A stretch of 20,162 bases of DNA from a virus. A program made the translations under genes and the position numbers. Each line of letters opens with the position of its first letter. Position 1 is the first letter of the stretch. Shown here in pieces: positions 13,481 through 19,488 of this stretch. Location: positions 1 through 20,162 of the IMG/VR virus record IMGVR_UViG_3300020477_000173; one strand, given 5' to 3'. Below the pieces are notes generated by a model. It searched no databases, was not told where the DNA came from, and saw only the letters and a program-made list of their open reading frames with translations.

Positions 13481-13604
13481 ATATACTCCTTTGCATTTCT
13501 ACATATCCGTCTGCAAATAGTTCTAATGAAAGACCTTTAAATCCTTTTAGTTCTCCTAGTTCGTAGCCTTCGTCTAACCAAACTTGTTCTAAGTCTCTAC
13601 TCAT
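13467..13604 (-). CDS. Small acidic hypothetical protein (45 aa)
   Basis: Forty-five residues, MSRDLEQVWLDEGYELGELKG to EMQRSIYEKG. AAAGGAGATAGCTAA precedes the ATG at 13604. Its last 14 bases overlap the start of the basic protein, whose ribosome binding site it contains. The acidic-aromatic composition is like many small anti-host phage proteins, but nothing specific is recognised. Confidence 0.6.
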   Translation of the reverse strand: MSRDLEQVWLDEGYELGELKGFKGLSLELFADGYVEMQRSIYEKG

Positions 13605-13617
13605 TTAGCTATCTCCT

Positions 13618-13974
13618 TTAATAATTACCTTTTTCATAACAAGACGTACAACTGTAGTATTCATCTAGATTTACAAATCCAAACTCTTGAGCATAGAAGG
13701 CTCTGTTATGTATAACTCCTTCATCAAACCATTCATCAATACCATCATGATCTTGAAAGTTTCCTAGATTTGCAGGTAGTTTTTTATTACAACCACTACA
13801 AAACATTTTGTCAGCGTCATAAGGATTGTTTATCATTCTATCTATTACATAAGCAACATCTTCGTCTGTCATACCCCATTTACCTCTACGCCCATTGACA
13901 TATTCTTTTATCTTTTGTGGAGTATCTAAATCAGTATAGAAATTGTATTTTAGTGTTTCTTCTGCCTTTCTCAT
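13618..13974 (-). CDS. Zinc-ribbon-like small protein
   Basis: One hundred and eighteen residues. The N-terminal half is helical (PQKIKEYVNGRRGKWGMTDEDVAYVIDRMI); the second half has two Cys pairs, CSGC and CTSC, about 50 residues apart, likely one zinc site closed around DHDGIDEWFDEG. Starts at ATG 13974, overlapping the upstream TGA (TGATG), with GAGGAGG before it. The zinc site is inferred from spacing; no family is recognised. Confidence 0.7.
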   Translation of the reverse strand: MRKAEETLKYNFYTDLDTPQKIKEYVNGRRGKWGMTDEDVAYVIDRMINNPYDADKMFCSGCNKKLPANLGNFQDHDGIDEWFDEGVIHNRAFYAQEFGFVNLDEYYSCTSCYEKGNY

Positions 13975-14222
13975 CACTCCTCCTCATTAGGTTTTACAAA
14001 TATCTGCTTGATAAAATCTTCAAGTATAAATATCAATTCAAATCTAACATCAATTCTATTAGGAGTTACCTCCTCTCTTAGAAATGTATTGTTTATTCTA
14101 CTCGTTAGATAATTGACAACATCTTCATCAACTTGGCCTAGCTCTGTAAATTCTTCGTTAAGAATATCAAAGACTAATTGTTCTTGTTCAGCTATCGCTT
14201 CTGCTCTTGTTGGACTACTCAT
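13974..14222 (-). CDS. Small hypothetical protein (82 aa)
   Basis: Eighty-two residues starting MSSPTRAEAIAEQEQLVFDI, largely helical and acidic (FDILNEEFTELGQVDEDVVNY). I chose ATG 14222, which has GGGAGAAAGTTA upstream and overlaps the previous stop by 8 bases; a longer in-frame start at 14276 lies inside the upstream gene. The C-terminus PNEEE supplies the next ribosome binding site. Confidence 0.65.
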   Translation of the reverse strand: MSSPTRAEAIAEQEQLVFDILNEEFTELGQVDEDVVNYLTSRINNTFLREEVTPNRIDVRFELIFILEDFIKQIFVKPNEEE

Positions 14223-14580
14223 TAACTTTCTCCCATTCGTTCCAAGTTTCCTCAAAGTCTGCATAGTCTCCATCAAATTCTTTAAAGTATTTCTGTATGC
14301 GTTCTTTCAGATTAACAGACTTGTCGTTCTCATCTAAGCAACCTTCTAACTTGAAAAGAATATCATCCGGGTCGTAGTATCTTTCATTCCAATACCCAAT
14401 CATTTCATCAAGTGTTTCAGGTATGTAGTTTGCTAACTCATCTTCTACTAACAAATCTATGATATTCTCCTTATCTCCACCACATATTACCTCATATAAA
14501 TCGTCTTCTGCATGTTCATAAGCCATTTCCCTACGCAGTTCCCAAAATTCTTTAGGTTTATTTTCTACATTTTCACTCAT
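14215..14580 (-). CDS. Acidic hypothetical protein (121 aa)
   Basis: One hundred and twenty-one residues, very acidic (many Asp/Glu, for example EHAEDDLYEVICGGDKENII and FDGDYADFEETWNEWEK). No known motif. A strongly acidic, DNA-mimic-like charge is notable, but fold and function are unknown. The start MSENVENK is nearly the same at DNA level as that of the next gene upstream (MSENIEKE). Confidence 0.7.
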   Translation of the reverse strand: MSENVENKPKEFWELRREMAYEHAEDDLYEVICGGDKENIIDLLVEDELANYIPETLDEMIGYWNERYYDPDDILFKLEGCLDENDKSVNLKERIQKYFKEFDGDYADFEETWNEWEKVNE

Positions 14581-14933
14581 ATCTTTTCTCCTCTATAAAA
14601 CTTAATAATAATCTCGAATAAATCGTAGAAATACATAAACAACTCCTGCCATTTTTCAAGGTTAGATTTGTACTCTTCAGTTTCATCAGCATCAGCTATA
14701 TGTGGTCTTTCACACCCACAATCACCTCTATCTAGACCACATTTTCTGCAAGATACCCAACCTGCTTCAAAAGCATAATACCAATCCGATGTTATGTCTT
14801 TTACATAGCCTTCTAAAGACATTTCTACTAAAGAAGATTTAGGCTCATCGTATAGTTCTGTCTCGGCACTATCCCATATACTCTGTAATTCTTTTTCGGT
14901 AAACTCTATTTCTTTTTCTATATTTTCACTCAT
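14577..14933 (-). CDS. Acidic protein with Cys cluster (118 aa)
   Basis: One hundred and eighteen residues from ATG 14933, chosen because GGAGGAAAGTA precedes it; an in-frame ATG at 15002 lacks a ribosome binding site. The N-terminal half is acidic. The middle has CRKCGLDRGDCGCERPH, a compact Cys/His set that may bind zinc. The C-terminus is aromatic and hydrophobic (LFMYFYDLFEIIIKFYRG) and might be a membrane-associated helix. Confidence 0.65.
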   Translation of the reverse strand: MSENIEKEIEFTEKELQSIWDSAETELYDEPKSSLVEMSLEGYVKDITSDWYYAFEAGWVSCRKCGLDRGDCGCERPHIADADETEEYKSNLEKWQELFMYFYDLFEIIIKFYRGEKI

Positions 14934-15031
14934 TACTTTCCTCCATTGTTCATTGTTAAAATTGTTAAAGTGTATATATCTTATAGCCTCTGTAAGAGCC
15001 ATTATATATATGTTGAAAATTATATCTACTC

Positions 15032-15043
15032 TTTACCAGGATT
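15032..15043 (-). promoter_or_regulatory. Conserved intergenic element AATCCTGGTAAA, copy 2
   Basis: Second exact copy of the 12-mer, 13 bases after the stop at 15056-15058 and before the 14577-14933 gene. A TATAAT follows seven bases after it on the minus strand, with a weak TTTAAA 17 bases further upstream, so a host-type promoter overlapping the element is possible. The 122-base gap holds nothing else obvious. Confidence 0.55.
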
Positions 15044-15055
15044 TAAAACTTTTCA

Positions 15056-15247
15056 TTAGTTGTCTCCCATTCCCATTCTTTTATCAATACAACATCTTAC
15101 ACAATACCACTTATCATCCCACACGAATGATGTCTTTATTGCGAAAGCTTTTAATCCTTTTAAGTATTTTTCATTTTGAGTCTTACACTTCTTACTTTGA
15201 AAGCACTTTGTCCTCTTAAAAAATTCATTCTCATACCATTCAACCAT
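15056..15247 (-). CDS. Small Cys-containing protein (63 aa)
   Basis: Sixty-three residues, basic, with four Cys (KCFQSKKCK and WYCVRCCIDK), a likely zinc or redox site. GGAGAAAGCTA precedes the ATG, which overlaps the upstream stop by 8 bases. No family recognised. Confidence 0.65.
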   Translation of the reverse strand: MVEWYENEFFKRTKCFQSKKCKTQNEKYLKGLKAFAIKTSFVWDDKWYCVRCCIDKRMGMGDN

Positions 15248-15569
15248 TAGCTTTCTCCTCTTTATCCCATTGACTCCAAGAACCCATGTAATCAGTTAAT
15301 ACAACATACTCATTAACTTCCTCTTTTATCAAGTCATTAATTATATGTGTTTTATAACCAAAACTATTTAGTATCTTTGTAAATAATAAAACACTTGCGT
15401 AGCCGTCTATCCAATACATATATAAACCTTTGTCTTGGATAAAATCTTTTGGTGTATCTCCCATATCCTCAAATCTATCGGCTTGTTCAAAATAAAAACT
15501 GCGTGTAGATGTATGATGAAGTTCATCAACATCATCTAATTCAAACTTTAATGTTATTTGCTCACTCAC
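15240..15569 (-). CDS. Hypothetical protein (109 aa)
   Basis: About 109 residues from a GTG at 15569 that has AGGAGG six bases upstream; it begins (M)SEQITLKFELDDVDELHHTS. Alternating beta/alpha appearance, with a Tyr/Trp-rich middle (DKGLYMYWIDGYASVLLF). No motif recognised. A longer frame to a TTG at 15584 would overlap the upstream gene more and is less likely. Confidence 0.65.
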   Translation of the reverse strand: MSEQITLKFELDDVDELHHTSTRSFYFEQADRFEDMGDTPKDFIQDKGLYMYWIDGYASVLLFTKILNSFGYKTHIINDLIKEEVNEYVVLTDYMGSWSQWDKEEKANG

Positions 15570-15570
15570 A

Positions 15571-16026
15571 CTACACCTCCTCAACAGTAGTAAGCTTTGC
15601 TCTCTCTCGAATAGCTAATTGTAATTCTTCCATGTGTAACCTTTGATACTCCTTCATATTTTCAGCTTTATATTTAAGTTCTATTCGGCCTTCGGCTACC
15701 TCCTCGATACTAGCTTTAAGAGCCTTTATCTTCCAATCCCACTTCTTAATAGCTTGTAACCGCTTATCAACCTTAGTAGGTTTAGTGTAGAAATAGTAAA
15801 CAATTTCTTCGCCATGTTCTAAAGGTAGTTCCTGGTCATAAGCTCTTGCATGATAACCATTAGCTATCGCATGGACTTTCCTCTTACCTCTAGCCCTCTT
15901 TCTAATAGAGTAAGTATCTGTATTAAACAACGACATTAACAATCGTTTAAGCCACTCTATATCAACTTGGACTCCTTCAAACTCAAAGTCTTTGTTTAGT
16001 ATCTTTAGTATGTGATGTGACCTCAT
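15571..16026 (-). CDS. Basic hypothetical protein (151 aa)
   Basis: One hundred and fifty-one residues; basic N-terminal half (SIRKRARGKRKVHAIANGYHAR) and a helical, coiled-coil-like C-terminal half (KIKALKASIEEVAEGRIELKYKAENMKEYQRLH...). No catalytic motif. AAGGAGGAGACAAC precedes the ATG at 16026, which overlaps the previous stop as ATGA; this leader is the repeated KEETT junction. Confidence 0.7.
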   Translation of the reverse strand: MRSHHILKILNKDFEFEGVQVDIEWLKRLLMSLFNTDTYSIRKRARGKRKVHAIANGYHARAYDQELPLEHGEEIVYYFYTKPTKVDKRLQAIKKWDWKIKALKASIEEVAEGRIELKYKAENMKEYQRLHMEELQLAIRERAKLTTVEEV

Positions 16027-16181
16027 GTTGTCTCCTCCTTATAAGATTCTTCCACAAACTCTTGGACAGATTCTATTAAATCTTCTCTAGTGTAATCACT
16101 TTCTATAAACCACATTAAAGTATCTATAGCTTCTCTGTAGTTCTCTGCCCATAGTTCCATATCTTCTCTAGTTATTTTCAT
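16023..16181 (-). CDS. Small acidic protein ending KEETT (52 aa)
   Basis: Fifty-two residues, MKITREDMELWAENYREAID to VEESYKEETT, acidic and helical. Its ATG overlaps the TGA of the upstream gene (ATGA). Its last codons AAG GAG GAG ACA ACA followed by TGA are the ribosome binding site of the next gene. No function recognised. Confidence 0.65.
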   Translation of the reverse strand: MKITREDMELWAENYREAIDTLMWFIESDYTREDLIESVQEFVEESYKEETT

Positions 16182-16363
16182 ATCCAATTCTCCCTTACTA
16201 CTTTTTCAGCAAACTCATCTCGTTCTTTTTCTGTTACGAATACATAGTAATCCTCTGAAAATGGAACATCTTCGTGATTGATTGTTTCACATATAGCCCG
16301 GACATCAACCACGAATTTTCTTCGTTCATCTGTTCTAAATCCAAACACAATGTTTCTACTCAT
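16178..16363 (-). CDS. Small hypothetical protein (61 aa)
   Basis: Sixty-one residues: MSRNIVFGFRTDERRKFVVD, then EDVPFSEDYYVFVTEKERDEFAEKVVREN, which looks like a strand-helix pair. The ATG follows AAGGAGGAGACAAC and overlaps the upstream TGA. No family recognised. Confidence 0.65.
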   Translation of the reverse strand: MSRNIVFGFRTDERRKFVVDVRAICETINHEDVPFSEDYYVFVTEKERDEFAEKVVRENWI

Positions 16364-16539
16364 GTTGTCTCCTCCTTTTTAACTACATGAAAATATCCAC
16401 CCTCAGTTATAAATCCATTGTAGGTTTTTCCTTCTATCTCACACTCGCCAAACTTTTTAGAGTTTGTTATGTGTTTAGCCTCTAAATAACAAGGCTTATC
16501 TATAAAATAGATAATTGGATCTCTTTCTACTTCACTCAT
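16360..16539 (-). CDS. Small protein ending KEETT (59 aa)
   Basis: Fifty-nine residues: MSEVERDPIIYFIDKPCYLE, then GECEIEGKTYNGFITEGGYFHVVKKEETT. Probably beta-rich. Begins at an ATGA overlap after GAGGAGACAAC and ends by donating the same sequence to the next gene. No function recognised. Confidence 0.65.
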   Translation of the reverse strand: MSEVERDPIIYFIDKPCYLEAKHITNSKKFGECEIEGKTYNGFITEGGYFHVVKKEETT

Positions 16540-16760
16540 GTTGTCTCCTCTTTTTTTGTAGCAATTCTTATGTCATGTTCAATCTCGTCATTTGGCTCTC
16601 TTTCTACTTGAACATATACCATATCGTGATTATCTTTATGATGAATTGTGCAACCATCATCATAATTACCAATAGCGATTTGTATGTCATTTATTTTGAA
16701 AACTAAATCAAAATTGTTTTTATCATTTTTATCAATATCTAGTTTTATTATTTCAATCAT
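16536..16760 (-). CDS. Small protein ending KEETT (74 aa)
   Basis: Seventy-four residues, MIEIIKLDIDKNDKNNFDLV to EHDIRIATKKEETT; beta-rich look with His pairs (IHHKDNHDM). Third consecutive-region gene ending KEETT. Its start CGACAATGATTGAAATA is shared with the upstream gene. Function unknown. Confidence 0.65.
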   Translation of the reverse strand: MIEIIKLDIDKNDKNNFDLVFKINDIQIAIGNYDDGCTIHHKDNHDMVYVQVEREPNDEIEHDIRIATKKEETT

Positions 16761-16968
16761 TGTCGGACTCCTCTATTTCTGTAATAAATTTTTCAGTACA
16801 TGGATAACAAAACCAATCATATAAATCTATATTTGGATTCTTGCTCTTCCATTGTTCTGTTGTTTGATCTGAACATTCAAGTATCTCCTCTAAATCCAAA
16901 ATCATATTTTCGTATTCATCTACTTTGTTGCATACGTTACATTGTCTAGGTTCTACTATTTCAATCAT
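16753..16968 (-). CDS. Small zinc-finger-like acidic protein (71 aa)
   Basis: Seventy-one residues with two CxxC pairs, CNVC near residue 10 and CYPC near residue 54, enclosing an acidic helical stretch (ENMILDLEEILECSDQTTEQW). Likely one zinc site. AGGAGGTAACGACA precedes the ATG at 16968. No family recognised. Confidence 0.68.
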   Translation of the reverse strand: MIEIVEPRQCNVCNKVDEYENMILDLEEILECSDQTTEQWKSKNPNIDLYDWFCYPCTEKFITEIEESDND

Positions 16969-16980
16969 TGTCGTTACCTC

Positions 16981-17160
16981 CTACAGTAAGTTATCGTTTA
17001 CATAATCTATTAACAACTCTCTAGTATTGAACAAATCTTCTTCGCCACTTTTAAAGTTATCAACAATTTGTTTAAAACCACTATCTTTAAGACACTTCTT
17101 AAAGTTAGCACTTGTTTCATTTTCAAAGTCTGAAACTAAGACTTGTATATCATCAATCAT
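16981..17160 (-). CDS. Small acidic helical protein (59 aa)
   Basis: Fifty-nine residues, MIDDIQVLVSDFENETSANF, continuing helical to RELLIDYVNDNLL. GAGGAGATATAAAA precedes the ATG at 17160, and the next gene begins 13 bases after its stop. No function recognised. Confidence 0.65.
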   Translation of the reverse strand: MIDDIQVLVSDFENETSANFKKCLKDSGFKQIVDNFKSGEEDLFNTRELLIDYVNDNLL

Positions 17161-17162
17161 TT

Positions 17163-17372
17163 TTATATCTCCTCTCTTTCTCTCTCAACTGTAAATGTTG
17201 CAACTGTATTACCATTTATGTCATTAGACTTTCCATAATCATCTATTTCAAGTCTTGGTAAAATATTTTTCAATATTCTTTCAACTTCTCCATAATAAAA
17301 TTGTGGGTTATCGTCTTCATCATAGTTCCAAAAGGCACTATTACCCGTATCTATTTCTATATTAATTTTCAT
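17163..17372 (-). CDS. Conserved-type phage hypothetical protein (69 aa)
   Basis: Sixty-nine residues: MKINIEIDTGNSAFW, GEVERILKNILPRLE, then DINGNTVATFTVE. This strand-helix-strand layout with TGN-x-AF and D-NGN motifs is a recurrent small phage hypothetical protein as I recall; function unknown. GCGAGGTGAAAT precedes the ATG at 17372. Confidence 0.72.
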   Translation of the reverse strand: MKINIEIDTGNSAFWNYDEDDNPQFYYGEVERILKNILPRLEIDDYGKSNDINGNTVATFTVEREREEI

Positions 17373-17421
17373 ATTTCACCTCGCTTGTAATTCTATTTAT
17401 TAGTTATTATTAAAGATAGTT

Positions 17422-17433
17422 TTTACCAGGATT
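17422..17433 (-). promoter_or_regulatory. Conserved intergenic element AATCCTGGTAAA, copy 3
   Basis: Third exact copy, two bases after the stop at 17436-17438 and about 50 bases before the ATG at 17372. The surrounding 63-base gap is AT-rich with no other feature. Confidence 0.55.
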
Positions 17434-17435
17434 CT

Positions 17436-17606
17436 TTAAACTATAAATTGTCTTGTATCAATGAACGCATCTTCATTAGGATAATCCCAATAAATAAGAA
17501 CACCATACCCAAATCTTTTGAGTATGTTATGTATTCTTAATTGCTCACTGTCTTGGTAGTTATGGTCTTGCCATATATCGCCCTTGTATTTAAAAATTAT
17601 TGGCAT
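17436..17606 (-). CDS. Small hypothetical protein (56 aa)
   Basis: Fifty-six residues, MPIIFKYKGDIWQDHNYQDS, then RFGYGVLIYWDYPNEDAFIDTRQFIV; aromatic and beta-rich. GGAGGTGTAAT precedes the ATG at 17606. No family recognised. Confidence 0.65.
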   Translation of the reverse strand: MPIIFKYKGDIWQDHNYQDSEQLRIHNILKRFGYGVLIYWDYPNEDAFIDTRQFIV

Positions 17607-17607
17607 A

Positions 17608-18054
17608 TTACACCTCCTTTAGTATAACTATTTTATCTTGATAGTATTTAACTGTTGCTTTAGTGCCAACTGTAAAGTCACTTAACCAATTATGCCTTAT
17701 ATCAATACAAGGATATACCTCTCCTTTGTTATGGCATTTATAAGTGTGTTGTTTGCTATCTTGCCTTTGCGTAGTGCCATTAAGTTTAATTTCTTTTCTT
17801 GGCCTAAGTGTTAAACCATTAGTAAATTTATTAAACTTAATCCCTACTCCATAATCAAAACCACATTTAAACAGTTCCTTACGCATTAATACTATGCGTG
17901 GTTGTCCTGTCTTTCTGTAATCCTGGACCTTAACTTTCCTAGTAAGTATTAATTCATTGGTAGGTTGTTCGACCTCTTGCACTTCATAATTGTAATAAGT
18001 GCTACAGATTGGCCCGGCTTCGCCTTGTTTAATGTAAGTGTAAGTTACTTTCAT
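17608..18054 (-). CDS. Duplicated SymE/AbrB-like protein
   Basis: One hundred and forty-eight residues with two similar segments. Residues 52-85 (PRIVLMRKELFKCGFDYGVG, then IKFNKFTNGLTLRP) and 115-148 (PCIDIRHNWLSDFTVG, then TKATVKYYQDKIVILKE) both follow the SymE/AbrB swapped-hairpin pattern: P-x-I-x-L, a short helix, F-x-x-G, then two strands. SymE is an SOS-induced toxin with an AbrB-like fold; AbrB-fold proteins are usually DNA-binding. A DNA- or RNA-binding regulator or toxin is inferred; I cannot confirm it. The ATG at 18054 overlaps the previous stop (ATGA) with AGGAGGTACAAGA upstream. Confidence 0.6.
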   Translation of the reverse strand: MKVTYTYIKQGEAGPICSTYYNYEVQEVEQPTNELILTRKVKVQDYRKTGQPRIVLMRKELFKCGFDYGVGIKFNKFTNGLTLRPRKEIKLNGTTQRQDSKQHTYKCHNKGEVYPCIDIRHNWLSDFTVGTKATVKYYQDKIVILKEV

Positions 18055-18335
18055 TCTTGTACCTCCTTCTGATACTTATTTAAAAGCTTTAACATTTCTT
18101 CAAAACTTGCCCATTCTCCGACAATTTCAACTTCGCCTTCATCAATCCAAGTTCCAATCTCTACAGATTTAAACCTTGTTGCGTAGTGATGTTTGCCTTG
18201 TTGAATTGAGATAGTTCTACCATTGTCTAAAGTAAATTGAACACCCTTTGAGTTAGCTAGTAAACCTTCAAAATAATCTTTAAATATTGGATTTACATTT
18301 TCTAACCCAAACATTTTTAATATAGGATTTGCCAT
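18051..18335 (-). CDS. Small hypothetical protein (94 aa)
   Basis: Ninety-four residues: MANPILKMFGLENVNPIFKD, a beta-rich middle (GVQFTLDNGRTISIQQGKHHYATRFKSVEIG), an acidic segment (DEGEVEIVGEWASFEEML) and a C-terminal helix. GAGGAGGGTTAAACA precedes the ATG. No family recognised. Confidence 0.7.
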   Translation of the reverse strand: MANPILKMFGLENVNPIFKDYFEGLLANSKGVQFTLDNGRTISIQQGKHHYATRFKSVEIGTWIDEGEVEIVGEWASFEEMLKLLNKYQKEVQE

Positions 18336-18338
18336 TGT

Positions 18339-18527
18339 TTAACCCTCCTCATTACAAGCTGTTAAAAATCTAGCTCTATCAAAATTAGGATTATCTTCTT
18401 TAAAGATAGTGCATAAGGCATTAATTAAATTTTCTTCAATAATTAAATAACTCATACCTCCTTTAGTAGCACTATAACTATTGTTGTTTATTGCCTTCGC
18501 AATTTTTACATAATCTTTTTTTGTCAT
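18339..18527 (-). CDS. Small conserved-type hypothetical protein (62 aa)
   Basis: Sixty-two residues: MTKKDYVKIAKAINNNSY at the start and FDRARFLTACNEEG at the end. Short phage proteins with KKDYxxIA and FDRxRFLxAC segments are frequent, as I recall, and uncharacterised. AAAGGAGGGTTAAAC precedes the ATG at 18527. Its last codons GAG GAG GGT TAA form the next gene's ribosome binding site. Confidence 0.7.
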   Translation of the reverse strand: MTKKDYVKIAKAINNNSYSATKGGMSYLIIEENLINALCTIFKEDNPNFDRARFLTACNEEG

Positions 18528-18608
18528 GTTTAACCCTCCTTTGAGTTATTTATTTTGACTAAGACTAACCCACTCCATTGCGTTAGTTTCTGCATTAAGC
18601 TTCATCAG

Positions 18609-18740
18609 TTAGCCTTTAAGTAAAACTGCTCTATCTTTTTCAGTAGCTTTGCCGTCTAGTAATCTATTCAAAGCTCTTAATTGTGATAAAGATAATTTAC
18701 CTATAGCTTCTTGATTTATAGCTTGTTTAAATTCTTTCAT
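18609..18740 (-). CDS. Small helical protein (43 aa)
   Basis: Forty-three residues, MKEFKQAINQEAIGKLSLSQ, then LRALNRLLDGKATEKDRAVLLKG. Helical, moderately basic. AAAGGAGGGTTAAAGA precedes the ATG at 18740. Downstream, 18528-18608 holds only a possible 19-residue frame (18546-18605) and the AAAGGAGGG leader of the next gene. Confidence 0.6.
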   Translation of the reverse strand: MKEFKQAINQEAIGKLSLSQLRALNRLLDGKATEKDRAVLLKG

Positions 18741-18743
18741 TCT

Positions 18744-18932
18744 TTAACCCTCCTTTGAGTTATTATTTATTAAATCTAATGTCCAAAGATGCCCGGTGAG
18801 TATTAAAATTTCGTCATCATCTACGCATCTAACTTTGAAGTCCCCAAATTCAGTCTCTTTTAGAACCTCTACTTCAAATTCATCTATATCTGAACTTGCC
18901 CAATGAGTTTGATTGTCTAATTGTGTTGACAT
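18744..18932 (-). CDS. Small acidic protein ending SKEG (62 aa)
   Basis: Sixty-two residues, MSTQLDNQTHWASSDIDEFE to LDLINNNSKEG; the middle FGDFKVRCVDDDEILILTG looks like a small beta sheet. The ATG at 18932 overlaps the upstream TGA (TGATG) after AAAGGAGGTGAG. The tail NNSKEG is shared with the 19187-19327 gene. Confidence 0.65.
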   Translation of the reverse strand: MSTQLDNQTHWASSDIDEFEVEVLKETEFGDFKVRCVDDDEILILTGHLWTLDLINNNSKEG

Positions 18933-19183
18933 CACTCACCTCCTTTTGATTCATAGCCCATCATTTTCTCAACTCTGTTTCTTAATTTATTAAATTGCTC
19001 TCTTATAAGTTTCAGTTCTCTTTCTGTATATAGGTTATCATTCCAATATTCACCTTTCTTTTTATCTAAGTGCACATTCACATAATTTTCAAGACCATCT
19101 GCTCTTGCAAATAAAGCATCAACAATCATGTCTTGAGCTACCATTTTAGGAGTAATTTTTTCTCCATTTTTCTTTAATGCCAT
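18932..19183 (-). CDS. Basic helical hypothetical protein (83 aa)
   Basis: Eighty-three residues: MALKKNGEKITPKMVAQDMI, then helical ALFARADGLENYVNVHLDKK and TERELKLIREQFNKLRNRVEKM. Basic overall. AAAGGAGGGTTAAAGA precedes the ATG at 19183. No known family. Confidence 0.68.
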   Translation of the reverse strand: MALKKNGEKITPKMVAQDMIVDALFARADGLENYVNVHLDKKKGEYWNDNLYTERELKLIREQFNKLRNRVEKMMGYESKGGE

Positions 19184-19186
19184 TCT

Positions 19187-19327
19187 TTAACCCTCCTTTG
19201 AGTTATTTATTAATTGACCATTCTTAAAAGCTTGTGGCTTCTTAAAGGTAATGTCTAGTTTCCAATTTTTACCCCTTATTACTCCACTTCTCTTAGTGCC
19301 TACTTTCCAATTCTTATTATTATCCAT
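19187..19327 (-). CDS. Small basic protein ending SKEG, first clear gene of the leftward block
   Basis: Forty-six residues from ATG 19327, MDNNKNWKVGTKRSGVIRGK to GQLINNSKEG, basic and probably beta. AAGGAGGGTATAATA precedes this ATG, making it the preferred start. An in-frame ATG at 19396 would add 23 residues and has no ribosome binding site, but a TATAGT ends six bases before it, so a leaderless longer form is possible. A LexA-like palindrome lies between the two starts. Confidence 0.62.
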   Translation of the reverse strand: MDNNKNWKVGTKRSGVIRGKNWKLDITFKKPQAFKNGQLINNSKEG

Positions 19328-19351
19328 TATTATACCCTCCTTAAAGGTATG

Positions 19352-19367
19352 CTGTATATTTATACAG
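19352..19367. promoter_or_regulatory. LexA/SOS-box-like perfect palindrome
   Basis: CTGTATATTTATACAG is a 16-base perfect inverted repeat (7-bp arms, TT/AA centre) and fits CTGT-N8-ACAG; it differs by one base from the E. coli SOS-box core CTGTATATATATACAG. It sits 25 bases upstream of the ATG at 19327. Confidence 0.6.
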
Positions 19368-19402
19368 TGGTTATTTATGTTATGGTTTTTTGCCATGTGT
19401 TA

Positions 19403-19430
19403 ACTATACTCCTATTATTAAGAATTGCAA
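19403..19430 (-). promoter_or_regulatory. Possible sigma70 promoter
   Basis: On the minus strand, TTGCAA (19425-19430) and TATAGT (19403-19408) are 16 bases apart. They would start transcription near 19396. Moderate match only. Confidence 0.35.
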
Positions 19431-19463
19431 CAACTATTTTAAATTAATTTTTTGCAGCTGGTT

Positions 19464-19485
19464 CCTGGTTGGTGTGTTAGCCAGG
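19464..19485. repeat. Inverted repeat around CCTGG/CCAGG
   Basis: CCTGGTT (19464-19470) and AGCCAGG (19479-19485) can pair (7 bp with one wobble, 8-base loop). It lies in the leader of the leftward block. Confidence 0.4.
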
Positions 19486-19488
19486 TAA

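Noticed and set aside
13326-13520. 64-residue plus-strand frame
   Set aside because: Antisense to the overlapping small minus-strand genes, Leu-rich shadow composition, no ribosome site.
14934-15002. Longer start at 15002 for the Cys-cluster protein
   Set aside because: No ribosome binding site, while GGAGGAAAGTA lies directly before the ATG at 14933.
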